Source of the DNA: Candidatus Nitrosocosmicus sp.
GTDB lineage: Archaea > Thermoproteota > Nitrososphaeria > Nitrososphaerales > Nitrososphaeraceae
DNA length: 50,552 bases
Reading direction: 5' to 3'
NCBI GenBank assembly: GCA_029194465.1
Contig: JARFXS010000006.1
Span: 1 to 50,552, forward strand
Position numbers and translations under genes: made by a program. The notes beneath the pieces are model-generated. The model saw only the letters and a list, made by a program, of their open reading frames with translations, did not search any database and had not been told where the DNA came from. Shown here piece by piece: positions 18,867-28,047 of this stretch (position 1 is its first letter; every line of letters starts with the position of its first letter).

Positions 18867-19625
18867 ATGTCCTTAAAAGAGCAAAAACAGAAAAATGATA
18901 AGAAAGAGAAACATATCTCGGAAAATCATAAAATTGTTTCACAAAGTGAATGGATGGAGGCTCGTAAAGATCTACTAGCAAAAGAAAAAGAATTTACCAT
19001 TTTGCGTGATCAACTTAATCAAAAGAGACGAGATCTACCATGGGTTCAAGTTAGTAAAGAGTACGTCTTTGATGGGTCAGATGGAAAACAAACTTTGTCA
19101 GAACTTTTTGATGGAAGAAGTCAACTAATAATATATCATTTTATGTTTGGTCCAAGCTGGGATGCAGGATGTCCAAGCTGTTCCTTTTGGGCCGACAACT
19201 TCGATAAAATAATTATACACCTAAATCAAAGAGATGTGACTATGATTGCTGCATCACGCGCTCCATACAACAAGATAGCTGCCTACCAAAAACGGATGAG
19301 CTGGGATTTTAATTGGGTTTCTTCTTATGGCAGTGATTTTAATTTCGACTTCCATGTATCCTTTACACAAGAAGAATTAGCAAAGAAGGAGGCGTTCTAT
19401 AATTATGTTGCACAAGACACAGGTGTTTCAGAAAAGGAAGGAGTCAGTGTATTTTTTAAGAACCCTGTAGGTCATATTTTTCACACCTATTCTACTTATG
19501 CGCGTGGTATAGATATGTTGAATGTAACATACAACTATCTTGACCTAGTTCCCAAGGGTCGAGATGAGGAAGGTCATGAATTTCTGCAATATTGGGTTCG
19601 TCGTCATGATGAATACGGTAAGTAG
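18867..19625 (+). CDS. DUF899 family thioredoxin-fold protein
   Basis: 252 residues from ATG 18867, chosen over an upstream in-frame ATG (18834) because the TATA spacing fits leaderless initiation there. WMEARKDLLAKEKEFTILRD, RRDLPWV, YHFMFGPSWDAGCPSCSFWADNFD and NWVSSYGSDFNFDF are the hallmark DUF899 blocks. GCPSC is a thioredoxin-like CxxC pair, and VSVFFKNPVGHIFHTYSTYARG is the C-terminal strand. Enzymatic activity is not established for the family; redox or peroxide handling is inferred from the fold. Divergent from the ArsR-SRPBCC operon, a neighbourhood also common in bacteria, suggesting a transferred module. Confidence 0.88.
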   Translation: MSLKEQKQKNDKKEKHISENHKIVSQSEWMEARKDLLAKEKEFTILRDQLNQKRRDLPWVQVSKEYVFDGSDGKQTLSELFDGRSQLIIYHFMFGPSWDAGCPSCSFWADNFDKIIIHLNQRDVTMIAASRAPYNKIAAYQKRMSWDFNWVSSYGSDFNFDFHVSFTQEELAKKEAFYNYVAQDTGVSEKEGVSVFFKNPVGHIFHTYSTYARGIDMLNVTYNYLDLVPKGRDEEGHEFLQYWVRRHDEYGK

Positions 19626-19724
19626 CATCCACATTCCTATTTATTTATACTCTTGCGGTATTGTCAAGTAGTTCTAGTCCGTGAATGCAAGAAAGGAGTT
19701 TTAATCTCATCTTCGCCACATTAG

Positions 19725-21191
19725 TTAACGGTTAATGATCTGATGGAGAGATTGTACCAGTTGGGAGAGAGTTCCATTATTGGACTTTGTACTAGAATTA
19801 TTAATATCTTTAAACTTGTCTAGAATTCCACTTTTATTATTATCTGAATTACCAAAATCACTTGAAATTGGATTGACACTTGATGGGCTAATATTTTCAT
19901 TATTTAGCAAGGATGAAGTATTATTAATCAGACTTGGTGCTTGCTTGACAAACACTACTCCTTTCAAACTAGCATTATTTTTATCAAAGTAATCAAAACG
20001 TCCAGGTTGAGTAAAGTTGTAAGAAAAATTATCACCGGTATTCATATAATCAGAATCAAAAAGTGGAATTCCATCTCTTCCCATCGTGGTTTCGTTATTT
20101 CCTAAAGTATTATTGTTAGCAGCAGTAACAGTATGTACAGATGAGTGATTGTTGGTCCATACGATGTTAGTGCCGATATCAACAGCAATTTCATTTGGTA
20201 CAAAGCTTACCGTTCCAAAGAAGCCGTCCTTCTCAGTCGCTTTTATTTGAATATCTACTGTTTTATCTTTTTTCAGCTGGGCATTTTCACTACCTCTAGT
20301 ATCGGTAACTTGGGAACTTTTATTAACCTGACCTTCTGTTGATAAGTTCACCTCTCCCTCCTTTGAAACAGACTCGGTTGTGTTGTCTTTTAGTACAATT
20401 TGACTATTAGTTAAATTATTTGGCAAAATCTGGTTAGAACTAGTCGAACTAGACCCAATAGAAGTAGAAGTAGTTTCGTTAGTGCCTGTTATTGATTTCT
20501 CTAATCCAATTGTAGATGTATTGAGATTTGTAACTAAAGATGGTGTCAGGGCTTCATCATAGGACGCAGGTAAGAGCAACTTGAATGAGTGGATCATTTG
20601 TTCTACAACAGGAAAGTATCTATCAAATTTTTCCTCTTGTCCAACATAAGTAACAAAATATGCAGTATTGTTTAACAAAATTCCAGTTTCAAAGTTTTTA
20701 AGTGTAATAGGTTCTCGACCATCTTCGCCACTGAGGATTTCGGTAAAAGTCAGAGAATAAGCAGGTCGACCCGAAAGAGAGTCTGAAGTTGAAGATTCAA
20801 TTAAAGTAAAGTTATTGGCGATATCTTTCTAAGTGTTGATCGCTTCTGCTAAATACTCATTCAGGTCAGCTTCATAGAAAATTCCATCGTCCCTATTTAT
20901 CTGCACGTATTCAATGTAAGTATCATTATAGGTTTCAAACGGTGATACAAACTCTGCGATAAGATTAACTCTGTCTTCAGGCGTTATGGCTGTTTCATTC
21001 ACTGACCAAGTTGATGGGTAATTCATTGATACATTGTCATCAGAATTAAAATAATGATACATCTGTGTGGTCTGAACACCACTTAGGTTTCCTTGATTTT
21101 GTCCCAGTATATAATTATCAGTAAGATAGGGTATCAACAATAGAATTGATGTAATTGATATAAAACAAATTAAATTGCGATAGGTAATCAA
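19725..21191 (-). pseudogene. Secreted PsbP-like protein with C-terminal cupredoxin domain, interrupted by one TAG
   Basis: ATG at 21191 starts an export signal (LICFISITSILLLIPYL) and a PsbP-like beta domain (HYFNSDDNVSMNYPSTWSV). At 20829-20831 there is a TAG, after which the same frame continues with IANNFTLIESSTSDSL, AYFVTYVGQEEKFDRYFPVVEQMIHSF, a long Ser/Thr/Asn linker and a cupredoxin domain. The only defect is this stop, in a gene of 488 codons. The cupredoxin keeps the strand pattern (FVPNEIAVDIGTNIVWTNN..SVHTV) and one His, but the Cys-His-Met loop reads FDYFDKNNASLKGVV, so copper cannot bind normally. Whether the second part is still made from an internal start (ATG at 20678) is unknown. 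Confidence 0.75.
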
Positions 21192-21294
21192 ATGTTTCCC
21201 TATATTGCAAATAACCGTCTGATTGAAAAAGCTTTCGCGAATATTCTAGAATAATAAAAAACAATATTTTAGTCCAATTTACTTTACCTTAAGG

Positions 21295-21771
21295 TTACTT
21301 TGACATCTTTGCAAAAGCCTCCTCTGCTGCCTTTTTCATTTCTTCATGGGTAAGATCTTTTATGTGCGTCATTATTGACCATCGATGTCCAAAAGGATCC
21401 TCAATGCTTCCAAGTCTATCGCCCCAAAATTGATCTGCTACTGGATCTAACACCTTTGCTCCTTCAGATACTGCAAGATTAAACGTTTTATCTACGTCCC
21501 CAACATACAAAACCAAAGAAACGGGGCTTCCACCAATTGTAGTCGGCGAAAGGAACTTCATCTCTAAAAACTCATCTCCTAGCATAATCAATGAATCCCC
21601 TATTTCAAGTTCGGCATGAGCAACTTTCTTTCCATCAGGCATCATCATACAGGCTCGTTGGTTAGCTCCAAATACCTTTTTATAATATTTGATAGCCTTT
21701 AACCCATCGTTTACAATCAAAGCAGGTGTGACGGAATGATATCCATCGGGAATTTTTTTGACTTCAGTCAT
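21295..21771 (-). CDS. PhnB-like VOC (glyoxalase-fold) protein
   Basis: 158 residues. TPALIVNDGLKAIKYYKKVFGA, the HAELEIGDSLIMLGDEF segment and GAKVLDPVADQFWGDRLGSIEDPFGHRWSI are the standard VOC/PhnB blocks. The H and E of HAELE and DPFGHRW supply likely metal ligands. The ending EEMKKAAEEAFAKM is a family-typical helix. These proteins bind or transform small molecules; substrate unknown. Its stop is about 100 bp from the PsbP-cupredoxin gene start on the same strand, but the gap makes an operon uncertain. Confidence 0.9.
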   Translation of the reverse strand: MTEVKKIPDGYHSVTPALIVNDGLKAIKYYKKVFGANQRACMMMPDGKKVAHAELEIGDSLIMLGDEFLEMKFLSPTTIGGSPVSLVLYVGDVDKTFNLAVSEGAKVLDPVADQFWGDRLGSIEDPFGHRWSIMTHIKDLTHEEMKKAAEEAFAKMSK

Positions 21772-22125
21772 AGACCCTATTGATAGATGGTAGAATTTAT
21801 TTTATCTAGTTACCCTACACTTTGAAAATGATTTTGAAATATCCCCAATTGTTGGATAAATATTCTATGATTTGTAATTATTGCGTATTGTGCTGATCAT
21901 TTCCATGAGTTAATTTTCTATAGACTTGTAATTCAAATATAAGCCCGGATCTCTCATTCACGATTTCGTTTTACATTCTCCTCTTTTTCGTCGAATCCAT
22001 AAAGAAAGAGATTCCCTGTTTTATAACAAGATTCGCAATGGTTGCAAAAACGTCATAATTAGCACGATTGCAAGAACTAACGAAATGATATAAGGATATA
22101 AGGATAAATGTAATATCATTAACGT
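21772..22125. other. Intergenic, nothing recognised
   Basis: Region between divergent genes. GATATAAGGATATAAGGATAAATG near 22088-22111 is a short direct repeat that may form part of the promoter of the gene at 22126; otherwise plain AT-rich sequence. Confidence 0.35.
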
Positions 22126-22500
22126 ATGAATAAAATGAAATGTAAGAAAGAAATGTGTGTAGTTTTTGGAACCTTATTTGTTTTTGGGATGGTATTGATA
22201 GTGGGAAAAGGTACTTTGGATTCAGCGTATGGTCAAACTAATTCAACAATGAACCAAACCAGCACGCCGCCCACTACTAACACTAATACTACCACTACTA
22301 CTACTCCAGCAATAACAACATCGGCAGAGGAACAAGCATCTGAATCAATAAAAGGAGCAATAACTGAGTCTGGATCATTTCTACGTAACGTTACAGAAAA
22401 AATTGCTACATCAAAGTCAGCAGGAGCTATCCTTAATGAAACTTCAGAAGTATTAGGGAACGCCTATGTTGAAGCTAAAAAATTCTTTAGCCTCAACTAA
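22126..22500 (+). CDS. Small secreted Thr-rich protein
   Basis: 124 residues. A signal peptide (MCVVFGTLFVFGMVLIVGKG) is followed by SAYGQTNSTMNQT, an AYGQ cleavage-like site, and a low-complexity Thr/Asn/Pro stretch. A folded helical tail follows (AEEQASESIKGAITESGSFL, then AGAILNETSEVLGNAYVEAKKFF). N-glycosylation sequons (NST, NQT, NVT, NET) are frequent. Exported, probably surface-attached or periplasmic; function unknown. Intact, monocistronic. Confidence 0.7.
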   Translation: MNKMKCKKEMCVVFGTLFVFGMVLIVGKGTLDSAYGQTNSTMNQTSTPPTTNTNTTTTTTPAITTSAEEQASESIKGAITESGSFLRNVTEKIATSKSAGAILNETSEVLGNAYVEAKKFFSLN

Positions 22501-22916
22501 CTAGTTGACCTCATACTAACTAGAAGGACTATTCATATCCCGAAACAAGGAATTATTTAATTCGAGATATTCAAATTTTTCCCCAAGTTACAATCTTGTA
22601 GAAATAAAATAATAAAACAGTCATCAGTGTCATATGAAATTCACAATCACACGATATGGATTCGTTCCATTCTTATTTAATTTCGAGCAAAAGGTTGACA
22701 CTTGGACAAAGATTCGTTTTTGGTTCTAAATAGATAATATCATCTTTTGTCCTAACTGCCTTTAATCTCATAATGTAATAATAGTGGATTAACTTGGAAT
22801 ATCTCAAAGATACATGATACTTTTAATGTGATATAGATTGCTCTATATTGGCTATAATTATCAATCAAGTCCATTATTCACTAAATCTATAAATAGTTAC
22901 GGTCAGAACTTATTTG
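22501..22916. other. Intergenic, nothing recognised
   Basis: No coding pattern in any frame; upstream region of the following small secreted gene. Confidence 0.4.
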
Positions 22917-23222
22917 ATGAAATCATCAAACAGTGGAAAAGATAAAACATTCAATACTTTATTACAAGGGATATTGATCATGTAGTTACCTCTTCTATTT
23001 ATGGTTATAACGGGAACTCTTACTACAGTAAATGCAAGTAGTGATGATAGTGTAAGTTGTTATGAACATGGAATAATCTATGGTGAAGATCATCCATTTA
23101 ATCAAAGAACATACGATAAATGTAGAGATCAGTACTATCAAGGTGTTATTGAAGGGTGTATGTCTGTACACGGCAATTCAAGAGATTTATGTGAAAGCAT
23201 CACAGACGTTTATACTTCTTGA
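22917..23222 (+). pseudogene. Small secreted Cys/Tyr protein with TAG in the signal peptide
   Basis: ATG at 22917 reads MKSSNSGKDKTFNTLLQGIL-I-M, then TAG at 22983-22985, and the same frame goes on LPLLFMVITGTLTTVNASSDD and SVSCYEHGIIYGEDHPFNQRTYDKC, then QYYQGVIEGC and NSRDLCESITD to TGA at 23220. Without the stop the hydrophobic stretch before NASSDD is a perfect signal peptide. A restart at ATG 23001 would leave a shortened signal. The mature part has four cysteines and the motif YYxGxxxGC, shared with the frameshifted paralogue at 7433-7751. A lineage-specific exported family; role unknown. Confidence 0.65.
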
Positions 23223-23771
23223 TTTAACAAATTTTAATACTACAAGAAACAAAGAAATTATTACAATAAATCCAAATTATTCTAATACATCAAAAGAACA
23301 AACTCAACTACGAAGTAATTTAACTGTACAAGAATAAAAATAAGCCAAAATAATAATTTAAGAACAGTAGTAACTGCTAGGATAGAAACTGGTGGATGTC
23401 AAGTACATTGTTTACACAATCTCGTTTTAATATTAATATACTAGTAAAGATTTTTCCATATACCCAATAATCCTTTAACATTGTCGAATGTTTGTTCAGA
23501 AATAAATTGTTGCTTTGGATTATGCATAATTGCATGACATGCAAATAAATCAAATCCCATCCTATCCTATCCTCTTCTCAATTAATGATCTAACTTGTAG
23601 TGTTAGGATGTCGATAGAACTCACGTTTTAAAGACACAGATTCCAATCCCATCTCCTCCCCTTCCAAGAACTACGTGTTTTGACCAAAGGATGGGGTTAA
23701 TAAAATATAACATTAATAACAAAAAAACGATATGCTTAAATTCTACGAAATCATATTGATATTGTTGAGTA
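23223..23771. other. Intergenic containing repeat D4
   Basis: No gene recognised apart from the repeat copy at 23611-23671. The histidine kinase start follows directly at 23772. Confidence 0.4.
23611..23671 (+). repeat. Dispersed repeat, copy D4, joined to tRNA-tail-like repeat
   Basis: GAACTCACGTTTTAAAGACACAGATTCC matches D1-D3; the following AATCCCATCTCCTCCCCTTCCAAGA matches the copy at 636-680. It therefore links the two repeat groups into one larger unit of about 55 bp. Confidence 0.5.
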
Positions 23772-26207
23772 TTGACTATCACGGACAATACCGAGAAGGA
23801 AAAAACAGGAAAAAGGCCTGAAGATGAGGAGAATAAAAAGTCGTCTATTCGATTAATCAAGGAAAATAAAAATCATAATTTAAATAATCAATATAGCTAT
23901 TGTTACGAAAAAAATCTCAACGCCATTAAAAGTGATAAGGACAAAAATAACAATAACTCAATTGGGGAGAAAACTGTAGTTGTCTATGGTGAGGATAAAA
24001 CAACGGAACTAATTGTACAGACACTTAATAATGCGAAAGATAGATGGGATAATTACGCTAATTCCCAAGGGCCTACAGTAGCGATGGGTGTGGAACAATT
24101 GAGGAAAGGTATGAGACATGCATATGAAAGGGGCGTCAAAATCAAATACATTTCTGAGATTACAAAACACAATATTAATTATTGTAAAGAACTGATGAAA
24201 ATAGCCGAGGTGCGCCATGTGGACAATGCGAAAGGAGGTATGGCAGTAAGCGAAAGTGAATATATTGCTACAGCTAAATTGCAAGAAGCTAAACCTGTGC
24301 CCCACCTCATCCATAGTAACGTAATGGAAGTCGTGGAGCAGCAACAGTATGTTTTTAAGAGTCTTTGGGCCAATGCCATACCCGCAACACAACGGATTAG
24401 GGAGATCGAGGAGGGTCATGAGAGAATAGAAACCAGGGTTCTTGACGACCAAGATGAAATAAACGATAAGATAAGATCTTTGAGTAAAGACGGTGAAGAA
24501 ATACTAATTTGCTCAGATACTGGCTTGCTAAAAATAGTACATGATTGTTTTTTTTCGGTATATCAGGAAATAATGGAAAATTATGACAAGGGTTATCATA
24601 AGGGTGTAAGGTGGATCACAGACTTGAGTCGTAAAGAGGACGCCAACGTAGCCAAGTTATTCATGGATATGGGCATTAAAATAAGAAGTATTAGAAACTT
24701 GCCTCCACCAAACTTCTTAGTGACTGACCGAGTCTTTTTCTCAAACTCTGAAAAAATTGATCACAATCAAGATAGGAAAACCATTAAGCAGATGTTTACA
24801 ACAAATGATGTCCTATACATCAGCCAGTACAAATTAACATTTGAGGAACTATGGAAAAATGGCATAGATGCTGTAGACATTATAGAGGACATAGAAAGGG
24901 GACTTGATACTGAAAGAGTGGATATTATCTCAAGGTCGAACAATGCTGAAACCGCATATCTTGATCTGCTGAGATCCTCAAATAAGGAGATAATGCTAAT
25001 ACTTCCAACTGTGAACGCGTTTCTAAGACAATGGAAACTAGGAGTGTTTGAATTGATAACCCGAGCAGCAGTGAATAGAAACGTAAAGATACGGATGTTG
25101 ATCCCTAGCAACGAGAAGACAGAGAAATTTGTTGAAAGGTTGGAAAAACAAAATTTGTCAATATATCACACAAGTAATAATGATGGCAATAGTAGCAAGA
25201 AGATTGAGATAAGGTCCATCCAAACGTTAACTGAAACAGGATCTACCATTCTTATAATAGACAAAAAGATATCACTGGTAATGGAACTAAAGGATGATTC
25301 CAAAGAAAAGTTTCATGAAGCCATAGGGATTTCGACATATTCTAACAGCAAAGCGGGCGTTTTATCTTATGTTTCAATATTTGAGAACTTGTGGAATCAA
25401 ACCGAAATATATCAGCAACTAAAAAAAAGTGAAGGGTTGCAACAAGACTTTATTCGTATCGCTGCTCACGAATTAAGGAGCCCTATACAACCAATACTGG
25501 CAATTTCTGAAATGCTCAAATCAAATGTAAACTCAAAGGAATTAGGAAACTCTCAACAGATTCAGGTGAACAGACAAGAGATAAACGACTATATTGACGC
25601 TATTATAAGAAATGCAAAAAAAATGGCATCATTAACAGATGATATTCTAGATATTACCCGAATAGAAACAAACTCATTGACTCTTAGGAAAGAGACTGTT
25701 GATCTAAGACTGTTTTTGCTAGAACAGGTGATGGAATACAAAAATCAATATACCAGTAAAATAGAAACTATGGATTTACATACTGTAACAAATTGTAAAA
25801 GATACAAAACTCGTATAGATTGTTCACAACTAAACATTAGCAAAATACACGAATCTTTTTTGGTTGAACTGGACAGGTCAAGAATCACCCAAGTTATTTG
25901 TAATTTGTTAGATAATGCTTTTAAGTTTACAAATGATGGTGACACTATACATATTATACTGGATGTAGAATTCATAAATGATCAAAAATATGTGGTTATA
26001 TCCATAAGGGACAGCGGGAAAGGCATTGATAAGGAAATATTACCCAAGTTGTTTACCAAATTTACTACCATGTCAGAAAAAGGAATTGGCCTTGGATTAT
26101 ATATCACAAAGAGTATCATAGAAGCCCATAGTGGAAGGGTTTGGGCGAGGAATAATGTGAATGGAACAGGCGCCACCTTTTCGTTTACATTACCATGTGA
26201 TCCATAG
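23772..26207 (+). CDS. Large sensor histidine kinase
   Basis: 811 residues from a TTG at 23772; an in-frame TGA six bases upstream forces a start at or after it. No membrane helix is evident, so it is probably cytoplasmic. Residues about 80-540 form two successive sensor-like units, each with an (A/E)KDRWDNYANSQGP or NNAETAYLDLLRSSN-type helix and a phospholipase-D-like/MIT-like strand set (EEILICSDTGLL, EIMLILPTVNAF), typical of nitrososphaerial kinases. HisKA: DFIRIAAHELRSPIQP with H566. HATPase: NLLDNAFKF (N-box), DSGKGID (G1), EKGIGLGLY (G2) and ATFSFTLP. All catalytic boxes are intact. No response regulator is adjacent, so it is an orphan. Confidence 0.88.
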   Translation: MTITDNTEKEKTGKRPEDEENKKSSIRLIKENKNHNLNNQYSYCYEKNLNAIKSDKDKNNNNSIGEKTVVVYGEDKTTELIVQTLNNAKDRWDNYANSQGPTVAMGVEQLRKGMRHAYERGVKIKYISEITKHNINYCKELMKIAEVRHVDNAKGGMAVSESEYIATAKLQEAKPVPHLIHSNVMEVVEQQQYVFKSLWANAIPATQRIREIEEGHERIETRVLDDQDEINDKIRSLSKDGEEILICSDTGLLKIVHDCFFSVYQEIMENYDKGYHKGVRWITDLSRKEDANVAKLFMDMGIKIRSIRNLPPPNFLVTDRVFFSNSEKIDHNQDRKTIKQMFTTNDVLYISQYKLTFEELWKNGIDAVDIIEDIERGLDTERVDIISRSNNAETAYLDLLRSSNKEIMLILPTVNAFLRQWKLGVFELITRAAVNRNVKIRMLIPSNEKTEKFVERLEKQNLSIYHTSNNDGNSSKKIEIRSIQTLTETGSTILIIDKKISLVMELKDDSKEKFHEAIGISTYSNSKAGVLSYVSIFENLWNQTEIYQQLKKSEGLQQDFIRIAAHELRSPIQPILAISEMLKSNVNSKELGNSQQIQVNRQEINDYIDAIIRNAKKMASLTDDILDITRIETNSLTLRKETVDLRLFLLEQVMEYKNQYTSKIETMDLHTVTNCKRYKTRIDCSQLNISKIHESFLVELDRSRITQVICNLLDNAFKFTNDGDTIHIILDVEFINDQKYVVISIRDSGKGIDKEILPKLFTKFTTMSEKGIGLGLYITKSIIEAHSGRVWARNNVNGTGATFSFTLPCDP

Positions 26208-26295
26208 TATAAAGATGAATCGATTGGATCTTGGCGACAACAACAACCCTACTTACACAGGGAACTTTGTCCTCATGGGGTCTTGTTATTTTTGC

Positions 26296-26460
26296 TTATG
26301 AGATGGGTTCATAGCGATACCAAATTTGATGGATGTTTGGATCCTTTTTATTATTTAATGTTCCGATGTGCATCTGAGATAGGTTTTTATCCAAAAAATC
26401 CTCTAATTGTCTCTCTGTCATAGGCTTTCCGAATCTAGGACTTGTAATTAGAACCTTCAT
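26296..26460 (-). pseudogene. Truncated pyridoxamine-phosphate-oxidase-like protein
   Basis: ATG at 26460 gives MKVLITSPRFGKPMTERQLE, then a NLSQMHIGTLNNKKDPNIHQIWYRYE segment and a stop after 54 residues. The M-HIGTL-xxK-DPNIHxxWY block is the first FMN-binding strand pair of the split-barrel PNPOx family, which usually runs to 130-150 residues. Everything after strand 2 is missing, with the convergent kinase ending 90 bp away, so a deletion removed the 3' part. A longer upstream extension to 26541 is possible but not protein-like. Confidence 0.6.
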
Positions 26461-26656
26461 AGGCAATATTTTATAATTATAAAATAATTGAAGATAGCAG
26501 TAATGCTTTAAGAAGTATTCAGTGCATAAACCATATGTCATTTATATTGATCATAAGTTGATTTCATGATTATGCCTATTACTTGTTTAAAGTATTAAGA
26601 GATTATTACAAAACAAGTATACAATTCATACTTACCAAGCTAAGAACTATTACTAC

Positions 26657-26670
26657 TTTATTTAAATAAT
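26657..26670 (+). promoter_or_regulatory. TATA-like box of the LLM oxidoreductase gene
   Basis: TTTATTTAAATAAT centres 29 nt before the ATG at 26693, the distance expected when an archaeal transcript starts at or just before its start codon. No Shine-Dalgarno motif intervenes, consistent with a leaderless mRNA. Confidence 0.45.
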
Positions 26671-26692
26671 ATTCATATCTGATGTATATAAG

Positions 26693-27718
26693 ATGCAAGT
26701 AGGAATTGACAGTTTTGCAGCTTTTCATGTTGATACCACGAAATCAATAAGTTCATCTGAACGCTTGCAAAGATTGGTTGAACAAATTGAATATGCAGAT
26801 CAAATTGGGTTGGACGTATTTGGAATAGGCGAACATCACCGTCATGGATTCCTTGATTCTGCTCCAGCTGTCATTCTAGGAGCGGCTGCAGCAAGAACTA
26901 AACACATACGTCTTACCAGTGCAGTAACGGTATTGAGTGCAGTCGATCCCGTAAGGATATTCCAAGAATTCGCAACTTTGGATCTTTTGTCTGGTGGCAG
27001 GGCTGAGATGGTAGTGGGCCGCGGCTCATTCATCGAGGCATTCCCATTGTTTGGCCTGAAGTTGGATGAATATGATTCACTTTTTTCAGAGAAGCTCAAA
27101 TTGCTTTTAAAGATTCGTGAAAATGAACATGTGTATTGGTCTGGCAAATATCGACCTGCTCTAACTGGACAGGGAATTTATCCAAGACCCTTGCAGAACC
27201 CCCTGCCGATATGGATAGGTGTTGGTGGAACTCCTGAATCTTTTGTCAGAGCTGGTTTACTTGGATTACCTCTGATGGTCGCAATCATCGGTGGCCAAAC
27301 CCCCAATTTCAAACCATTAATAGATCTCTACAGAGAGGCAGGAAAAAGGGCTGGCTATTTACCACACCAGCTGAATGTAGGCATACATTCACTGGGTTAT
27401 GTGGCAAAGAGCACTCAAGAGGCAGTCGATGACTTTTTTCCAGGTTATGCAAATAGTATGAACGAAATCGGAAAGGAACGTGGATGGTCTCCCATAACTC
27501 GTAGGGATTTTGAAGCCCAGAGAGGCCCAAACGGTGCTCTCCTCATAGGCAATCCGGAAGAAGTTACAGAGAAAATTATTAGACATAGTCGAGCGCTTGG
27601 TGGTATATCTAGATTTACTTTCATGATGAATCCCGCATCATTACCTCACGAGAAGCTTATGAGAGCTACGGAATTGATAGGTTCCCGAGTAGCTCCGGTC
27701 CTACACAAACTCGATTAA
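26693..27718 (+). CDS. LLM-class flavin-dependent oxidoreductase
   Basis: 341 residues, full length for the luciferase-like monooxygenase family. Visible blocks: ERLQRLVEQIEYADQIGLDVFGIGEHHR, RLTSAVTVLSAVDPVRIFQEFATLDLLSGGRAEMVVGRGSF (flavin and phosphate-binding strands), PLPIWIGVGGTPESFVRAG, and GNPEEVTEKIIRHSRALG at the C-terminus. This is the group related to N5,N10-methylene-H4MPT reductase and F420/FMN-dependent monooxygenases; the cofactor cannot be settled from sequence alone. Stands alone, leaderless promoter. Intact and well conserved. Confidence 0.92.
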   Translation: MQVGIDSFAAFHVDTTKSISSSERLQRLVEQIEYADQIGLDVFGIGEHHRHGFLDSAPAVILGAAAARTKHIRLTSAVTVLSAVDPVRIFQEFATLDLLSGGRAEMVVGRGSFIEAFPLFGLKLDEYDSLFSEKLKLLLKIRENEHVYWSGKYRPALTGQGIYPRPLQNPLPIWIGVGGTPESFVRAGLLGLPLMVAIIGGQTPNFKPLIDLYREAGKRAGYLPHQLNVGIHSLGYVAKSTQEAVDDFFPGYANSMNEIGKERGWSPITRRDFEAQRGPNGALLIGNPEEVTEKIIRHSRALGGISRFTFMMNPASLPHEKLMRATELIGSRVAPVLHKLD

Positions 27719-27829
27719 ATCGATTTACAATATGTTTAAGATACCAGTATAGAAAATAGATACTTATTATCGTATTAGAAAACATTGTTCTTTGCAAACA
27801 CATGCAGAAGATGATTAGAAAACACATAG

Positions 27830-27973
27830 AATATTGCAAAAATTAGACATAAAAGCGATCACTTGATAGCAGCTATCTTAATGTTAGAGAAAATAAAGAA
27901 ACTAAATCTTGTTAAAATAAGAATAGAAAAAAAGAAATACGAGTTACAGAGAAAATTATTGAAGAGTTACTAA
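27830..27973 (+). pseudogene. Charged helical fragment
   Basis: After an in-frame TAG, 47 codons read HKSDHLIAAILMLEKIKKLNL and RIEKKKYELQRKLLKSY to TAA 27971-27973. The heptad pattern looks like the C-terminal helix of a regulator. No start codon before the internal ATG at about 27881. The remaining 330-bp gap holds nothing else. Confidence 0.3.
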
Positions 27974-28047
27974 AAATTATAATTAAATGAATGTTGACAA
28001 TAAGAGATCTTTTAAAAATCCAATTTCTCTAAACTTGGTAAAGAGTA

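Noticed and set aside
20829..22985. Pyrrolysine or other recoding of TAG
   Set aside because: TAG is used as the ordinary stop of several intact genes nearby, and another gene shows TAA in the same role.
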